DNA of 64,000 bases from Carboxydocella thermautotrophica (GTDB taxonomy: Bacteria > Bacillota > GCA-003054495 > Carboxydocellales > Carboxydocellaceae), in assembly GCA_003054495.1 (NCBI GenBank), contig CP028514.1, positions 794,501 through 858,500 of the forward strand, written 5' to 3'. Of the stretch, positions 1 through 10,105 are shown piece after piece. Within the stretch, counting starts at the first letter, position 1, and each line of letters starts with the position of its first letter. The notes beneath the pieces were generated by a model. The model worked only from the letters and a program-made list of their open reading frames with translations. It made no database searches and had not been told where the DNA came from. Both the position numbers and the translations under genes were made by a program.

Positions 1-2
1 GC

Positions 3-1316
3 CGTTATCTGGTGCTGATGCCTACCGTGGACTATGTCGGGGTCAGCCGCCGCATTGAAGATGAAGAGGAAAGACAGCGTCTGCGGGAACTGGCGGAAAA
101 GCTGCGGCCCCCTAAAATCGGGGTGATCGTACGAACGGTGGCAGAAGGTATGTCGGCCAGTGAGCTGCAGCAGGACCTGGAGATGCTGCTGAAACTGTGG
201 AAGCGCATCCAGATGCGCAGCACTGGTGGGGGAGTGCCCAGTCTGGTGCACCGGGATTTGGATCTGGTGCAGCGCCTGGTTCGGGATTTGTTTACGGAAG
301 AAATTGAACGGGTAATGATCGATCAGCGCCATGCCTATGAAAAGGTACTGGAACTGCTGGACCTGATGGCTCCTCAGTTGAAATACCGGGTGCAGCTGTT
401 TGAGGGGGAAAACCTCTTCCAGCGCTTCAACCTGGAAGCCGAGCTGGAAAAGGCTTTAAAACGCCGGGTCTGGCTGAAAAGCGGCGGTTATCTGGTTATC
501 GACCAGACAGAGGCTTTGACTGCCATCGATGTCAATACCGGTAAATATGTGGGTCAGAAGGACCTGGAGGAGACGGTGCTGCATACCAATCTGGAGGCGG
601 CCCGGGAAATCGTGCGCCAGATGCGCCTGCGCAATCTGGGCGGCATTATTATTATTGATTTTATCGATATGGCGACCGAGGAGCACCGGCAACAGGTGCT
701 GGCAGTACTGGAGGAGGAAATCAGGAAGGACCGGACTAAAACCCATGTGCTGGGTATTACCCAGCTGGGTCTGGTGGAAATAACCCGCAAGAAAACCCGC
801 TCCGGCCTGGAAAGCCTGTTGATGCGCCCCTGTCCCTACTGTGAAGGCCGGGGCCTGGTGCTCTCCGAGGAGACGGTCGCCATCAAGGTCAGACAGGCCC
901 TCTATGAGCTCTGCAGCCGCACCCTGGGCGAGGCCATTCTGGTGGAAGTCCATCCAGCGGTGGCTGCCTTGCTCATCGGCAGTGGTGGCAGCGGCCTGAG
1001 AGAGCTGGAAAGCCGCACCCGCCGGGAGATTTTGATTCGGGGTAATCAGGAGTTACATCTGGAGCAATTTAACCTGCGGGCCCTGTCATCCCGGGCTGAA
1101 CTGGAAAACAATATTCCTGTCAAATTGGGACAGGTGCTGCAACTCAAGGTGGAAGAGCCCCACACCGGCAATCCTCGGGATGGGATTGCCCGCTATCATG
1201 GTTTTGTCATCAATATCGATGGCGGTGGGGCTTTTATTGGGGAAAAGCTGCAGGTTGAAGTGACCCGGGTGCAGAAAACTTCTGCCCGGGCCCGGATTTT
1301 GCGGATTGTTACTTGA
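3..1316 (+). CDS. rng: Ribonuclease G (Rne/Rng family), 5' end outside the window
   Basis: Endoribonuclease of the RNase E/G family, which processes rRNA precursors and decays mRNA. The reading frame is open to the left edge (R-Y-L-V-L-M-P-T-V), so the N-terminal S1 domain lies outside the window and the GTG at 12 is not the real start. Visible are the core segment around VGVSRRI, the metal-binding region with AIDVNTGKYVG and IIIIDFIDM, and the zinc-link CPYCEGRG about two thirds of the way along. It ends with TGA at 1314-1316, inside the -35 box of the rplU promoter. RNase G directly before rplU is common in Clostridia. Family assignment is secure; E versus G follows from the short C-terminus, which has no degradosome scaffold. 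Confidence 0.93.
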   Translation, partial: RYLVLMPTVDYVGVSRRIEDEEERQRLRELAEKLRPPKIGVIVRTVAEGMSASELQQDLEMLLKLWKRIQMRSTGGGVPSLVHRDLDLVQRLVRDLFTEEIERVMIDQRHAYEKVLELLDLMAPQLKYRVQLFEGENLFQRFNLEAELEKALKRRVWLKSGGYLVIDQTEALTAIDVNTGKYVGQKDLEETVLHTNLEAAREIVRQMRLRNLGGIIIIDFIDMATEEHRQQVLAVLEEEIRKDRTKTHVLGITQLGLVEITRKKTRSGLESLLMRPCPYCEGRGLVLSEETVAIKVRQALYELCSRTLGEAILVEVHPAVAALLIGSGGSGLRELESRTRREILIRGNQELHLEQFNLRALSSRAELENNIPVKLGQVLQLKVEEPHTGNPRDGIARYHGFVINIDGGGAFIGEKLQVEVTRVQKTSARARILRIVT

Positions 1317-1341
1317 CATTTCTGCCCTTTTCCGGTAGAAT
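1313..1341 (+). promoter_or_regulatory. SigA-type promoter of the rplU operon
   Basis: TTGACA at 1313-1318, a 17-base spacer, then TAGAAT at 1336-1341. The -35 box overlaps the stop codon of the ribonuclease gene. It would start a transcript with a leader of about 85 bases before rplU. Confidence 0.85.
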
Positions 1342-1346
1342 AATTG

Positions 1347-1431
1347 AGTGTTCACAACCGCACGAAAGGGGCCGGAAAATGGCCGACAGGCCTGCCTGCT
1401 TTCGGCGAGTCTGGAATAGGGAGGTGCAAGC
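1347..1431 (+). promoter_or_regulatory. Possible L21 leader (ribosomal-protein leader) upstream of rplU
   Basis: About 85 untranslated bases between the promoter and the rplU ribosome-binding site contain complementary GGCC/GGCC and GCC/GGC segments that can fold into stacked hairpins ending at GGGAGGTG. A conserved L21 leader is known at this position in Firmicutes. I recognise the position and hairpin potential, not a full consensus match, so this is tentative. Confidence 0.4.
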
Positions 1432-1743
1432 ATGTACGCAATTATCCAAACTGGCGGTAAGCAGTACCGGGTACAGGAAGGCGATGTACTGCGGGTTGAA
1501 AAGCTGAATGCAGAAGTTGGCGCTACTGTGGAACTGGACCAGGTTCTGGCTGTAGCAAAGGATGGCCAGCTGGTAGTGGGCAATCCTACCGTACCGGGGG
1601 CCAAGGCTGTACTGAAAGTGCTGGAACACGGCAAAGGCAAGAAGATCATTGTCTTCAAGTACAAGCCCAAGAAAAACTATCGCCGTAAGCAAGGTCATCG
1701 TCAACCCTACACCAAGGTTGTAGTGGAAAAGATTATGGCCTAA
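1432..1743 (+). CDS. rplU: Large-subunit ribosomal protein L21
   Basis: Structural protein of the 50S subunit that binds 23S rRNA. The 103-residue product has the usual bL21 length and start ([14 protein letters not shown]) and the basic C-terminal part ([14 protein letters not shown]) that contacts RNA. ATG follows GGGAGGTG. It is the first gene of the rplU-prp-rpmA operon; the next gene starts 2 bases after its stop. Confidence 0.98.
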   Translation: MYAIIQTGGKQYRVQEGDVLRVEKLNAEVGATVELDQVLAVAKDGQLVVGNPTVPGAKAVLKVLEHGKGKKIIVFKYKPKKNYRRKQGHRQPYTKVVVEKIMA

Positions 1744-1745
1744 CT

Positions 1746-2090
1746 ATGATTACCATCGAAATTTTCCGGACCGGTACAGGGGAAATCAAGGCTTACCGTT
1801 TCAGCGGACATGCTGGTGCGCGCCGTCCCGGGGAGACTTATGACTTCCTCTGCGGAGTGGTTTCCATGCTGGCTCTGGCTATCACCAACGGACTAACCGA
1901 GGTGGCAGGCGTTGAGCCCCGGGAACTGACGGTGGCTGATGGTTACCTGTACTGTGTGTTACCCGATAATCTGGCGGCTGACCGGCGCCTCCAGGCCCGA
2001 GTTTTGACAGAAACGCTGGCACTAAACGCTGAACAGCTGTCAGCCGACCACCCCGAACATGTAACTGTGATCAAGAGGAGGTGGACCTGA
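1746..2090 (+). CDS. prp: Ribosomal-processing cysteine protease Prp
   Basis: Cysteine protease that removes the N-terminal extension of ribosomal protein L27 in Firmicutes. The 114 residues carry the family signature: His22 in FSGHAG and Cys36 in DFLCGVVS are the expected catalytic pair. It lies between rplU and rpmA, the typical place, and its TGA overlaps the rpmA ATG (positions 2088-2092), suggesting translational coupling of protease and substrate. The substrate in this window has a matching extension. Confidence is high because motif, length and context agree. Confidence 0.93.
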   Translation: MITIEIFRTGTGEIKAYRFSGHAGARRPGETYDFLCGVVSMLALAITNGLTEVAGVEPRELTVADGYLYCVLPDNLAADRRLQARVLTETLALNAEQLSADHPEHVTVIKRRWT

Positions 2091-2389
2091 TGTTAAAGCT
2101 GAATCTGCAGAACCTGCAACTGTTCGCTCAGAAAAAAGGGGTAGGTTCTTCCAAGAACGGCCGGGACTCTGAAGCCAAGCGGCTGGGGGTCAAGCGGCAT
2201 GATGGCCAGGTTGTACTGGCCGGCAATATCCTGGTGCGCCAGCGGGGAACCAAGATTCACCCTGGCCGCAATGTCGGTATCGGCAAGGATGATACCCTGT
2301 TCGCCCTGATCGACGGGGTTGTGCGCTTTGAAAGAAAAGGTCGCGACAAGAAACAGGTCAGCGTATATCCTGTGGAAGCGGCTCTGTAA
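2090..2389 (+). CDS. rpmA: Large-subunit ribosomal protein L27, with cleavable N-terminal extension
   Basis: bL27 of the 50S subunit, whose N-terminus reaches the peptidyl-transferase centre. The start is set at ATG 2090: AGAGGAGGTGG lies at the right distance, while the in-frame GTG at 2081 sits inside that ribosome-binding site. The protein begins with a hydrophobic extension ending in LQLFA just before [20 protein letters not shown], the conserved mature start. The residues LQLFA/QKKG fit the Prp cleavage site. 99 residues in total, followed by a strong terminator. Confidence 0.97.
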   Translation: MLKLNLQNLQLFAQKKGVGSSKNGRDSEAKRLGVKRHDGQVVLAGNILVRQRGTKIHPGRNVGIGKDDTLFALIDGVVRFERKGRDKKQVSVYPVEAAL

Positions 2390-2395
2390 GATTTA

Positions 2396-2429
2396 CCCCA
2401 GCCAGCCTCTGGCTGGGGTCTTTATCTTT
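2396..2429 (+). terminator. Rho-independent terminator after rpmA
   Basis: Perfect 10-bp stem (2396-2405 with 2409-2418, CCCCAGCCAG/CTGGCTGGGG), 3-base loop, then a T-rich run TCTTTATCTTT. It separates the ribosomal-protein operon from the spo0B-obg pair, which may be read partly through it. Confidence 0.85.
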
Positions 2430-2450
2430 GCGGGGGAAGGTGAGGGAGTC

Positions 2451-4209
<1,759 letters not shown>

Positions 4210-4220
4210 AGCCTGCCTTT

Positions 4221-4451
4221 TTATTTTCTAACGTAAAAAATAATTATCCGCTGACGTAATAAATAATATATAATCCAGATGGAGGCCAGAGCGGTAACAG
4301 GCCATGGAATACTGATTAAATGCCAGTGCTGCGGTACTAGTATACCAAGGCTGACCAGGAGAGGTAAAATTACCGGGAGAGCGCAATGGAGTAGGTGCCA
4401 GACAACAGTCACAACAGCCAGGATAAATCCGAAAAAACCGTTTTTTATCAT
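4221..4451 (-). CDS. Small hydrophobic membrane protein, unknown function
   Basis: 76 residues, almost entirely hydrophobic, with about two membrane segments (FFGFILAVVTVVWHLL and a later ALASIWIIYYLL) and a basic C-terminus (RQRIIIFYVRK). I do not recognise a family. Translation is well supported: AAGGAGGT lies 7 bases before the ATG at 4451. It is transcribed against obg and yhbY. A second frame starting at 4470 begins inside the Shine-Dalgarno and looks like a shadow. Either a real small membrane protein or a chance frame; the ribosome-binding site favours a gene. Confidence 0.55.
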   Translation of the reverse strand: MIKNGFFGFILAVVTVVWHLLHCALPVILPLLVSLGILVPQHWHLISIPWPVTALASIWIIYYLLRQRIIIFYVRK

Positions 4452-4524
4452 TGGACTTACCTCCTTCCATAAAATAATATAAGCTGGGATTGGAAACGAT
4501 GTATGCAGATGATAACTACCGGGG

Positions 4525-4553
4525 TGGAGAGACCCTTTTTTTTATGGTATAAT
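4525..4553 (+). promoter_or_regulatory. SigA-type promoter upstream of yhbY
   Basis: Perfect -10 TATAAT at 4548-4553, with a weak -35 TGGAGA at 4525-4530 (4 of 6) and a 17-base spacer. It lies 35 bases upstream of the yhbY start. Confidence 0.6.
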
Positions 4554-4588
4554 ATAAGCCAAACTTAAACGAATGAGGTGCAAAATTC

Positions 4589-4882
4589 ATGGTATTGACA
4601 GGGAAACAGAAACGCTATCTCCGGGGATTGGGCAGTTTAGAACCCGTCACCGTTCAGATTGGTAAAGGTGGGGTCACTCCCACTGTCATTCAGCAGCTGG
4701 ATGAAACTCTGGAGGCCCGCGAGCTGGTCAAGGTCCGGGTGCTGAAAAACTGTCTCGAAGAAAAGGAAGACATTGCTCGCCGGCTGGCAGAAGGTACCGG
4801 GGCCGAGCTGGTACAGATGATCGGGCACAATCTCCTCTTCTATCGACCGGCCCAAAAGCCGCAAATTCAATTACCCGGATAA
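4589..4882 (+). CDS. yhbY: YhbY-family RNA-binding protein (CRM domain)
   Basis: 97-residue single CRS1/YhbY (CRM) domain, which binds pre-50S ribosomal particles. The start MVLTGKQKRYLRGLG and the loop VQIGKGGVTP are the family hallmarks (GKGG loop contacts RNA). In Bacillus the homologue yqeI sits just before nadD; here proB and proA lie between. GAGGTG precedes the ATG. Confidence 0.93.
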   Translation: MVLTGKQKRYLRGLGSLEPVTVQIGKGGVTPTVIQQLDETLEARELVKVRVLKNCLEEKEDIARRLAEGTGAELVQMIGHNLLFYRPAQKPQIQLPG

Positions 4883-4909
4883 GCGATTTACGGTGTGGAG
4901 GGGAGCAAG

Positions 4910-6040
4910 ATGGTTGAGGAGAGAAAGAGATATCTGAAGCAGGTAAAAAGGGTAGTTGTCAAGGTTGGTTCATCTACCCTGACCCACAGTAGCGGGCGGC
5001 TCAACCTGCAGCACATGGAGGCGCTGGTGCACCAGCTGGCTGATTTACATAACCGGGGTTTACAGGTGATTCTGGTTACTTCCGGAGCAGTAGGGGCCGG
5101 GATCGGCAAGCTGGGTTTGAAACGACGGCCTCGCACCATCCCGGAAAAGCAGGCCGCGGCTGCGGTGGGACAGGGGATATTATTGCATATGTATGAAAAA
5201 TTGTTCGCCGAATATGGTCAGACGGTGGCCCAGATTCTCCTGACCCGGGAGGATGTGGCCCATCGTTCCCGGTTTCTGAATGCTCGCAATGCCCTGTTTA
5301 CCCTGCTGAAGCTGGAAGTAATTCCAATCATAAATGAAAATGATGCGGTGGCGGTGGAGGAAATCAAGTTCGGGGACAATGATACCCTTTCCGCCCTGGT
5401 GGCCAGTCTGGTGGAAGCTGATCTGCTTATTTTGCTTTCCGATATCGCTGGCCTGTATGAGGCTGATCCGCGCAGCCAGCCTGATGCCCGTTTGCTCAAC
5501 TGGGTGGCGGAGATTACCCCGGAAATTGAGGCTATGGCCGGGGGAGCGGGGACCCAGCTGGGTACCGGAGGAATGGCGACTAAAATCCAGGCAGCCAAAA
5601 TCGCTGTTTCTTCCGGAACGGCTATGGTAATTGCTGATGGTTCCCGGCCCGGAGTGATTCAGGATATCCTGGCCGGAGAGGAGGTTGGCACCTGGTTTAA
5701 ACCCCAGGACCATCCCCTGCAGGCCCGTAAGCGCTGGATTGCCTTCAGCCCTGGTGTGAAAGGGCGGCTGGTAGTGGATGACGGTGCTGTCCGCGCTCTG
5801 GTTAAGGGGCGCAAGAGTCTGTTAGCCAGCGGCTTGCTAGCGGTAGAGGGCAGCTTCAGCGAGGGACAGGTGGTAACGGTGGTGGACCGGGAAGGACGGG
5901 AGATCGCCCGGGGACTGGTCAACTACAGTGCTACTGAGCTGGAGCAGATCAAGGGTCTGAAAACCGAGGCGATTGAACGGCTATTAGGTCATAAAAACTA
6001 TGATGAAGTGATTCACCGGGATAATCTGGTGGTTTTATAG
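4910..6040 (+). CDS. proB: Glutamate 5-kinase
   Basis: Phosphorylates L-glutamate to gamma-glutamyl phosphate, the first step of proline synthesis. 376 residues: an N-terminal amino-acid-kinase domain ([35 protein letters not shown]) and a C-terminal PUA domain (from about 275, [16 protein letters not shown]), the long proB form. ATG 4910 is chosen over GTG 4895 because GGAGGGG lies between them. It forms an operon with proA 12 bases downstream. Confidence 0.97.
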   Translation: MVEERKRYLKQVKRVVVKVGSSTLTHSSGRLNLQHMEALVHQLADLHNRGLQVILVTSGAVGAGIGKLGLKRRPRTIPEKQAAAAVGQGILLHMYEKLFAEYGQTVAQILLTREDVAHRSRFLNARNALFTLLKLEVIPIINENDAVAVEEIKFGDNDTLSALVASLVEADLLILLSDIAGLYEADPRSQPDARLLNWVAEITPEIEAMAGGAGTQLGTGGMATKIQAAKIAVSSGTAMVIADGSRPGVIQDILAGEEVGTWFKPQDHPLQARKRWIAFSPGVKGRLVVDDGAVRALVKGRKSLLASGLLAVEGSFSEGQVVTVVDREGREIARGLVNYSATELEQIKGLKTEAIERLLGHKNYDEVIHRDNLVVL

Positions 6041-6052
6041 GGAGGGTATAGG

Positions 6053-7309
6053 ATGGATGTACGGCAGTATGTAGTGGAAAAAGCCAAACTGGCCCAGAAG
6101 GCGGCCCGGCAGCTGGCAGCTGCCAGCACTGATGTCAAGAATGCAGCCTTACTGGCCATGGCCGAGGCTTTGCAACAGCGGTCAGATGAGATATTGCGGG
6201 CCAATGCCCAGGATATGGAGGCAGGACGGCAGAAGGGGCTCTCCCAGGCCCTGCTGGATCGGTTGTTGTTGACGGAAAAGCGCATTGCCGACATGGCAGA
6301 AGGGTTACGCCAGGTAGCCGCTTTGCCGGATCCGGTTGGGGAAGTGGTAAAAATGTGGACCCGCCCCAATGGGTTACAGATCGGACAAATGCGGGTGCCG
6401 CTGGGTGTAGTGGGCATAATCTATGAGGCCCGGCCCAATGTCACGGTGGATGCGGCTGCTCTCTGCCTGAAAACCGGCAATGCTGTGCTTTTGCGTGGCG
6501 GCTCGGAAGCCATTCATTCCAATACCGCCATTGCCCGGATTATTTCCCGGGCGGCCCGGGAGGTGGGTCTGCCGGAAGGGGCTATTCAGCTGATAGAAAT
6601 CACTGACCGGGAAGCGGTCAATGTTATGTTGCGTTTAAATGGCTATCTGGATGTCCTCATTCCCCGGGGGGGTGCCGGGCTGATTCGCACGGTGGTGGAA
6701 AATGCCAGCGTGCCGGTAATTGAAACCGGGGTGGGCAACTGTCATGTTTATGTGGATGCGGAAGCCGATCTGGCCATGGCGGAGGAAATTGTGATCAACG
6801 CCAAAACCCAGCGGCCGGCGGTTTGCAATGCCATGGAGACTCTGCTGGTCCACCGGGAGGTAGCCGCCGAATTTTTGCCCGGCCTGGCAGAAAGGCTGAC
6901 GGAGCTGGGGGTAGAGCTGAGGGGCTGTCCTGTCACCCGGAGTCTGGTGCCGGGGATTCAACCCGCTACTGAGGACGATTGGGCCACGGAATTTCTTGAT
7001 CTGATTCTGGCCATCCGGGTAGTGGATTCCCTGGATGAGGCTCTGGAGCATATCTACCTGTATGGTACCAAACATTCAGAAGCGATTGTGACCAGCAACT
7101 ATTTTACTGCCCGGCGCTTCCTGCAGGAAGTGGATGCGGCTGCCGTCTATGTAAATGCCTCTACCCGTTTTACTGATGGTTTCCAGTTCGGTTTCGGGGC
7201 GGAAATTGGGATCAGTACCCAGAAATTGCATGCCAGGGGGCCGATGGGATTGACGGAATTGACAACCATCAAGTATATTGTTTATGGTGAAGGTCAAATC
7301 AGGGAGTAA
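6053..7309 (+). CDS. proA: Gamma-glutamyl phosphate reductase
   Basis: NADPH-dependent reduction of gamma-glutamyl phosphate to glutamate semialdehyde, the second proline step. 418 residues of the aldehyde-dehydrogenase superfamily; the catalytic cysteine is in [14 protein letters not shown], and [15 protein letters not shown]-like and LRGGSEA segments are present. GGGAGGG precedes the ATG. Cotranscribed with proB; no clear terminator follows. Confidence 0.97.
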   Translation: MDVRQYVVEKAKLAQKAARQLAAASTDVKNAALLAMAEALQQRSDEILRANAQDMEAGRQKGLSQALLDRLLLTEKRIADMAEGLRQVAALPDPVGEVVKMWTRPNGLQIGQMRVPLGVVGIIYEARPNVTVDAAALCLKTGNAVLLRGGSEAIHSNTAIARIISRAAREVGLPEGAIQLIEITDREAVNVMLRLNGYLDVLIPRGGAGLIRTVVENASVPVIETGVGNCHVYVDAEADLAMAEEIVINAKTQRPAVCNAMETLLVHREVAAEFLPGLAERLTELGVELRGCPVTRSLVPGIQPATEDDWATEFLDLILAIRVVDSLDEALEHIYLYGTKHSEAIVTSNYFTARRFLQEVDAAAVYVNASTRFTDGFQFGFGAEIGISTQKLHARGPMGLTELTTIKYIVYGEGQIRE

Positions 7310-7415
7310 ACGGGAGATATTTTTGTTTTTTGATAGTACATGACAGAACAAGTCTCTTTTCTGCTGCTCAGGGGGTATTTTTGGCGGTTGCCGGAAAAGA
7401 ACTGGTCCGGACAGC

Positions 7416-7456
7416 CCTTTGTCGCTTATGCTGTTATTACAAATCGGCGACAAAGG
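7416..7456 (+). repeat. 11-bp inverted repeat overlapping the ribosome-binding site of the Cys-rich mini-gene
   Basis: CCCTTTGTCGC (7415-7425) is exactly complementary to GCGACAAAGGG (7447-7457) across a 21-base loop. The right arm includes the AAAGGG part of the ribosome-binding site of the gene at 7468. Folded, it would hide that site; as DNA, it could be an operator. No T-run follows, so it is not a terminator. Confidence 0.6.
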
Positions 7457-7467
7457 GGTGAAAGGCC

Positions 7468-7641
7468 ATGGTGTGCAAGAGCTGTCAACTGTGTGGCAGG
7501 GAAGGGCAGGCTGACCTGGTCTGTAGCTGGATTCTGGCAGATGGGGAAGTAACAGAAGCCTGCTGGTGTGTGTGCAAAGATTGTCGCCAGCATCTAGAAG
7601 ATCGGGTCTGGAGTGTTTATCGGGAATTGCTGGGAATGTGA
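7468..7641 (+). CDS. Cysteine-rich mini-protein (zinc-ribbon-like), unknown function
   Basis: 57 residues with eight cysteines: Cys3, 6, 9, 19, 32, 34, 36 and 39, plus His42. The CxxC pairs CKSC at the start and CKDC near residue 36-39 suggest a small zinc-binding knuckle. I recognise no family. ATG 7468 follows AAAGGGGTG at 8 bases; the stop is 15 bases before nadD, so it reads as part of the proBA-nadD operon. The frame at 7340-7552 in another phase is a shadow. Evidence is the cysteine pattern, spacing and ribosome-binding site; function is unknown. Confidence 0.6.
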   Translation: MVCKSCQLCGREGQADLVCSWILADGEVTEACWCVCKDCRQHLEDRVWSVYRELLGM

Positions 7642-7656
7642 GGCAAGGAGTGGACC

Positions 7657-8265
7657 ATGGATAAGCGGGTTGCGGTGATGGGTGGGACTTTTGATCCCAT
7701 CCATCTAGGCCACCTGGTGGTGGCTCAGGAAGTTGCGGATGAACTGGGGCTGGATCGGGTGCTGTTCGTTCCCTCCGGCCAGCCCCCCCATAAACAGGGG
7801 GCAAAAGTGACAGCGGCGGAGCTAAGGGCGGAAATGGTCAGGCTGGCCATAGCGGACAATCCCCGTTTTCAGCTTTGCCTGCTGGAGCTGGAAAGGCCAG
7901 GGCCTTCATATACATACGATACGGTTCGGCAGCTGCTGGACCAGGGGAATTACCAGGAGCTCTATTTCATCACCGGGGCCGATGCGGTGCTGGAGATTCT
8001 GACCTGGCACCGGGTGCGGGAATTGCTGGCCTTATGTCATTTTATTGCTGTTACAAGGCCGGGTTTTGAGCTGGAGCAATTGCGGGAGGTGCAGGGACGG
8101 CTGGGAACGCAGCTGGGACAGCGAATCCGGCCCTTTACAGTGCCCTCTCTGGCTATTTCCTCCTCGGACATACGGGCCCGGGTGGCCCGGGGGAAAAGCA
8201 TCAAGTATCTGGTTCATCCCGAGGTAGAAAAATTTATTGTTAATAATAACCTGTACCGGTTTTAA
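7657..8265 (+). CDS. nadD: Nicotinate-nucleotide adenylyltransferase
   Basis: Transfers AMP from ATP to nicotinate mononucleotide, giving deamido-NAD. 202 residues with the nucleotidyltransferase start GGTFDPIHLGHL (residues 5-16) and the C-terminal ISSSDIRARVARGKS adenylate site. AAGGAG precedes the ATG. In Bacillus nadD is followed directly by yqeK; here about 2.5 kb of other genes intervene. Confidence 0.97.
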   Translation: MDKRVAVMGGTFDPIHLGHLVVAQEVADELGLDRVLFVPSGQPPHKQGAKVTAAELRAEMVRLAIADNPRFQLCLLELERPGPSYTYDTVRQLLDQGNYQELYFITGADAVLEILTWHRVRELLALCHFIAVTRPGFELEQLREVQGRLGTQLGQRIRPFTVPSLAISSSDIRARVARGKSIKYLVHPEVEKFIVNNNLYRF

Positions 8266-8346
8266 TTTGCTCACATACTTTGCGCCCACCATTCAAATAC
8301 TAAACTTGCCTGAAAGGCAGACTTATTTTTGGAGAGGTGGGTTACC

Positions 8347-8601
8347 ATGGTGACAACATTGTATGTAGGCAATTTGCCCTGGGCCATTAAACAGGATGAC
8401 TTAATCCGGGCCTTTTCCCAGCATGGGGAAGTGCTGGGGGCCAGGATTATTACTGACCGGGAAACCGGGCGCAGTCGCGGTTTCGGTTTTGTGGAAGTCA
8501 ACGATGCCGATGCCGATCGCATGATTCAGGCGATGAACGGGGCGGAGCTACAGGGACGTACAATTACTGTAAATGAGGCTAAACCCAGGGAATTACAGTA
8601 A
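8347..8601 (+). CDS. RRM-type RNA-binding protein
   Basis: 84-residue single RNA-recognition motif, like the small bacterial/cyanobacterial Rbp proteins. RNP2 is LYVGNL (residues 5-10) and RNP1 is RGFGFVEV (about 44-51). Start ATG 8347 is chosen because GAGAGGTGG precedes it; the TTG at 8329 lies upstream of that site. No glycine-rich tail. Role in RNA folding or stability is inferred from the family. A bidirectional terminator follows. Confidence 0.92.
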   Translation: MVTTLYVGNLPWAIKQDDLIRAFSQHGEVLGARIITDRETGRSRGFGFVEVNDADADRMIQAMNGAELQGRTITVNEAKPRELQ

Positions 8602-8606
8602 GTAAA

Positions 8607-8645
8607 AGAAGACTGTCGACCTTTACGTCGGCAGTCTTCTTTTAA
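8607..8645. terminator. Bidirectional terminator between the RRM gene and the HD-GYP gene
   Basis: 14-bp stem with one G-T pair (8607-8620 with 8627-8640), loop CTTTAC, flanked by AAAA on the left and TTTT on the right, so it can stop transcripts from both convergent genes. Confidence 0.85.
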
Positions 8646-9805
8646 AATTCTTTTTCAGCAATCTTTTCACAGGCCAGTTTTACTGAAATAAAGGTACCCT
8701 TTCCAGTATAGGAGATAAGCAATTGTTCACATTGATTAAAAACCAGCGGCAGACCTCTTCCCAGGGAGTTCCGGGTGGAAAAACCATTAATTAGGATGAA
8801 TTGTGGCAATTTTTCCAGCACAAACCCTTTTCCCTCGTCTCTAAGGGTAATAATGATGTTATAGCTTTTATCTAACCCCCATTGTACGTGCCCCCGGCCA
8901 GCATGTTTTACAATATTTGTGATTAACTCAGAAAAAACCACGGAATAGATCCTTTGCTTATGCTGGGGTACTAAAATTTTTTCCAGCCAGTTGCTAAACA
9001 TTTGTCTGGCCTGGGATATATCAAAAACGCTTTTAATAGAAACTTTAGTAAAATAGGTGTAATCGAGTTCGTGGTGTTTAATTTCTTCATCGCTGATTAA
9101 CTTTACCTTTCCGTTTGTGACATCCTCCAAAAAATTTTTATAAAGTGCTACTATATGTTTATACTGCCAATCATGGTGTCCTTCAGGGTTAAAAGTTTTT
9201 TCCCACCAATTAATGAAGACATTTACTACCTGCGGGTCCCATTGTTTACCTGCCTCTTGAATTAATATCCCGATTGCCTGTTCCTGGGACATACCTGGAC
9301 GGTATACTCTGTCACTGGTCATTGCATCAAAAGCATCTGCCACTGCTAATATTCTGGCGCCTAAATCAATGGTTTCACCAACCAGGCCATAGGGGTAACC
9401 GCTTCCATTCCAGTATTCATGGTGCTGAGCAATGGCAGGCAATAGTTCCCGAAAACTTTCAAATCCTTCCAGAATACGACATGCTATTAAAGGATGCTGT
9501 TTAAGCAGGGTCATTTCTTCTTCTGTTAACTTATCTGGCTTTCTTAATATTTGGTCGGGTACTCCGATTTTACCGATATCGTGGAATAGTGCGGCCAGAT
9601 AGATTTGCTCCACCTGTTCTTGTGGGAGATCCATTTCCAGGGCAATGATTCTGGCATACTCTGCTACTTTCTGGGAGTGATGTTTTGTATAACTGTCTTT
9701 TGCTTCAACAGCCTGGATGATTGTATTAATCGCTGCAATCATGACTTCATTAGTTGGTATTTCCGAGTATTTGGCAGCGAACAGGCTGATGTATTTGATG
9801 TCCAT
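8642..9805 (-). CDS. HD-GYP phosphodiesterase fused to a HATPase domain
   Basis: 387 residues. The N-terminal half is an HD-GYP domain: HDIGKIG (75-81), HHEYWNGSGYP with the GYP at 136-138, and VADAFDAMTSDRVYR; this family cleaves cyclic di-GMP. The C-terminal third is a histidine-kinase-like ATPase of the RsbW/SpoIIAB type: N box ELITNIVKHAG (from 293), G1 DEGKGF (323-328) and G2 SLGRGLPLV (347-355). No membrane segments and no receiver domain, so it is cytoplasmic. Its 5' leader holds a c-di-GMP riboswitch and terminator. It may couple c-di-GMP turnover to serine phosphorylation or anti-sigma control; that is inference. Confidence 0.92.
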   Translation of the reverse strand: MDIKYISLFAAKYSEIPTNEVMIAAINTIIQAVEAKDSYTKHHSQKVAEYARIIALEMDLPQEQVEQIYLAALFHDIGKIGVPDQILRKPDKLTEEEMTLLKQHPLIACRILEGFESFRELLPAIAQHHEYWNGSGYPYGLVGETIDLGARILAVADAFDAMTSDRVYRPGMSQEQAIGILIQEAGKQWDPQVVNVFINWWEKTFNPEGHHDWQYKHIVALYKNFLEDVTNGKVKLISDEEIKHHELDYTYFTKVSIKSVFDISQARQMFSNWLEKILVPQHKQRIYSVVFSELITNIVKHAGRGHVQWGLDKSYNIIITLRDEGKGFVLEKLPQFILINGFSTRNSLGRGLPLVFNQCEQLLISYTGKGTFISVKLACEKIAEKEF

Positions 9806-9912
9806 TGAATTTGTATCCCCTTCCCTATGTTATTAACCATGAAATAGCACATTAAATTAAAGCCAGCGGTACCATTTTTCCGGACTAGATTCTTAAACAT
9901 CCTTAATAATAG

Positions 9913-9945
9913 AAAAAGCCTTTCCAGGGAAGCCCATGGAAAGGC
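9913..9945 (-). terminator. Riboswitch-associated terminator (minus strand)
   Basis: Read on the minus strand: GCCTTTCCA, a 10-base loop, TGGAAAGGC, then TTTTT. It lies between the c-di-GMP aptamer and the HD-GYP start, as expected for the expression platform. Another hairpin (9943-9966) sits between the aptamer and this terminator. Confidence 0.85.
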
Positions 9946-9967
9946 AGAGCAACCATATGCTCGCTGC

Positions 9968-10061
9968 TTTCCAGCTTCGGCAACCTGGCAATCATAGCCC
10001 TGGAGGGGCCTTAGACCCATGGCTTTGCGCCCCCATCTTTCGATGGGTTTGCCTTTATCGA
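9968..10061 (-). promoter_or_regulatory. Cyclic di-GMP-I (GEMM-I) riboswitch aptamer
   Basis: Read on the minus strand, the aptamer landmarks appear in order: AAAGGCAAACC, a hairpin with a GAAA loop (CCCATCGAAAGATGGGG), GCGCAAAGCCA, GGGTCTAAGG, and after a short variable arm CTATGATTGCCAGGTTGCCGAAGC. These are the conserved GEMM-I elements (GNRA tetraloop, receptor, GCAAAGCCA joint). It precedes a terminator and then the HD-GYP gene on the same strand, so c-di-GMP probably controls transcription of that gene. Direction of control cannot be read with certainty. Confidence 0.92.
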
Positions 10062-10105
10062 CTGTTTTGCATTTTATTGTATAGCACAAATTTAATCTAC
10101 TAAAT

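Noticed and set aside
7340-7552. 70-codon frame between proA and nadD
   Set aside because: It overlaps the cysteine-rich frame in another phase, has no ribosome-binding site and no recognisable pattern.
9739-10089. 116-codon minus-strand frame upstream of the HD-GYP gene
   Set aside because: It runs across the c-di-GMP aptamer and terminator; the RNA structure explains the sequence.
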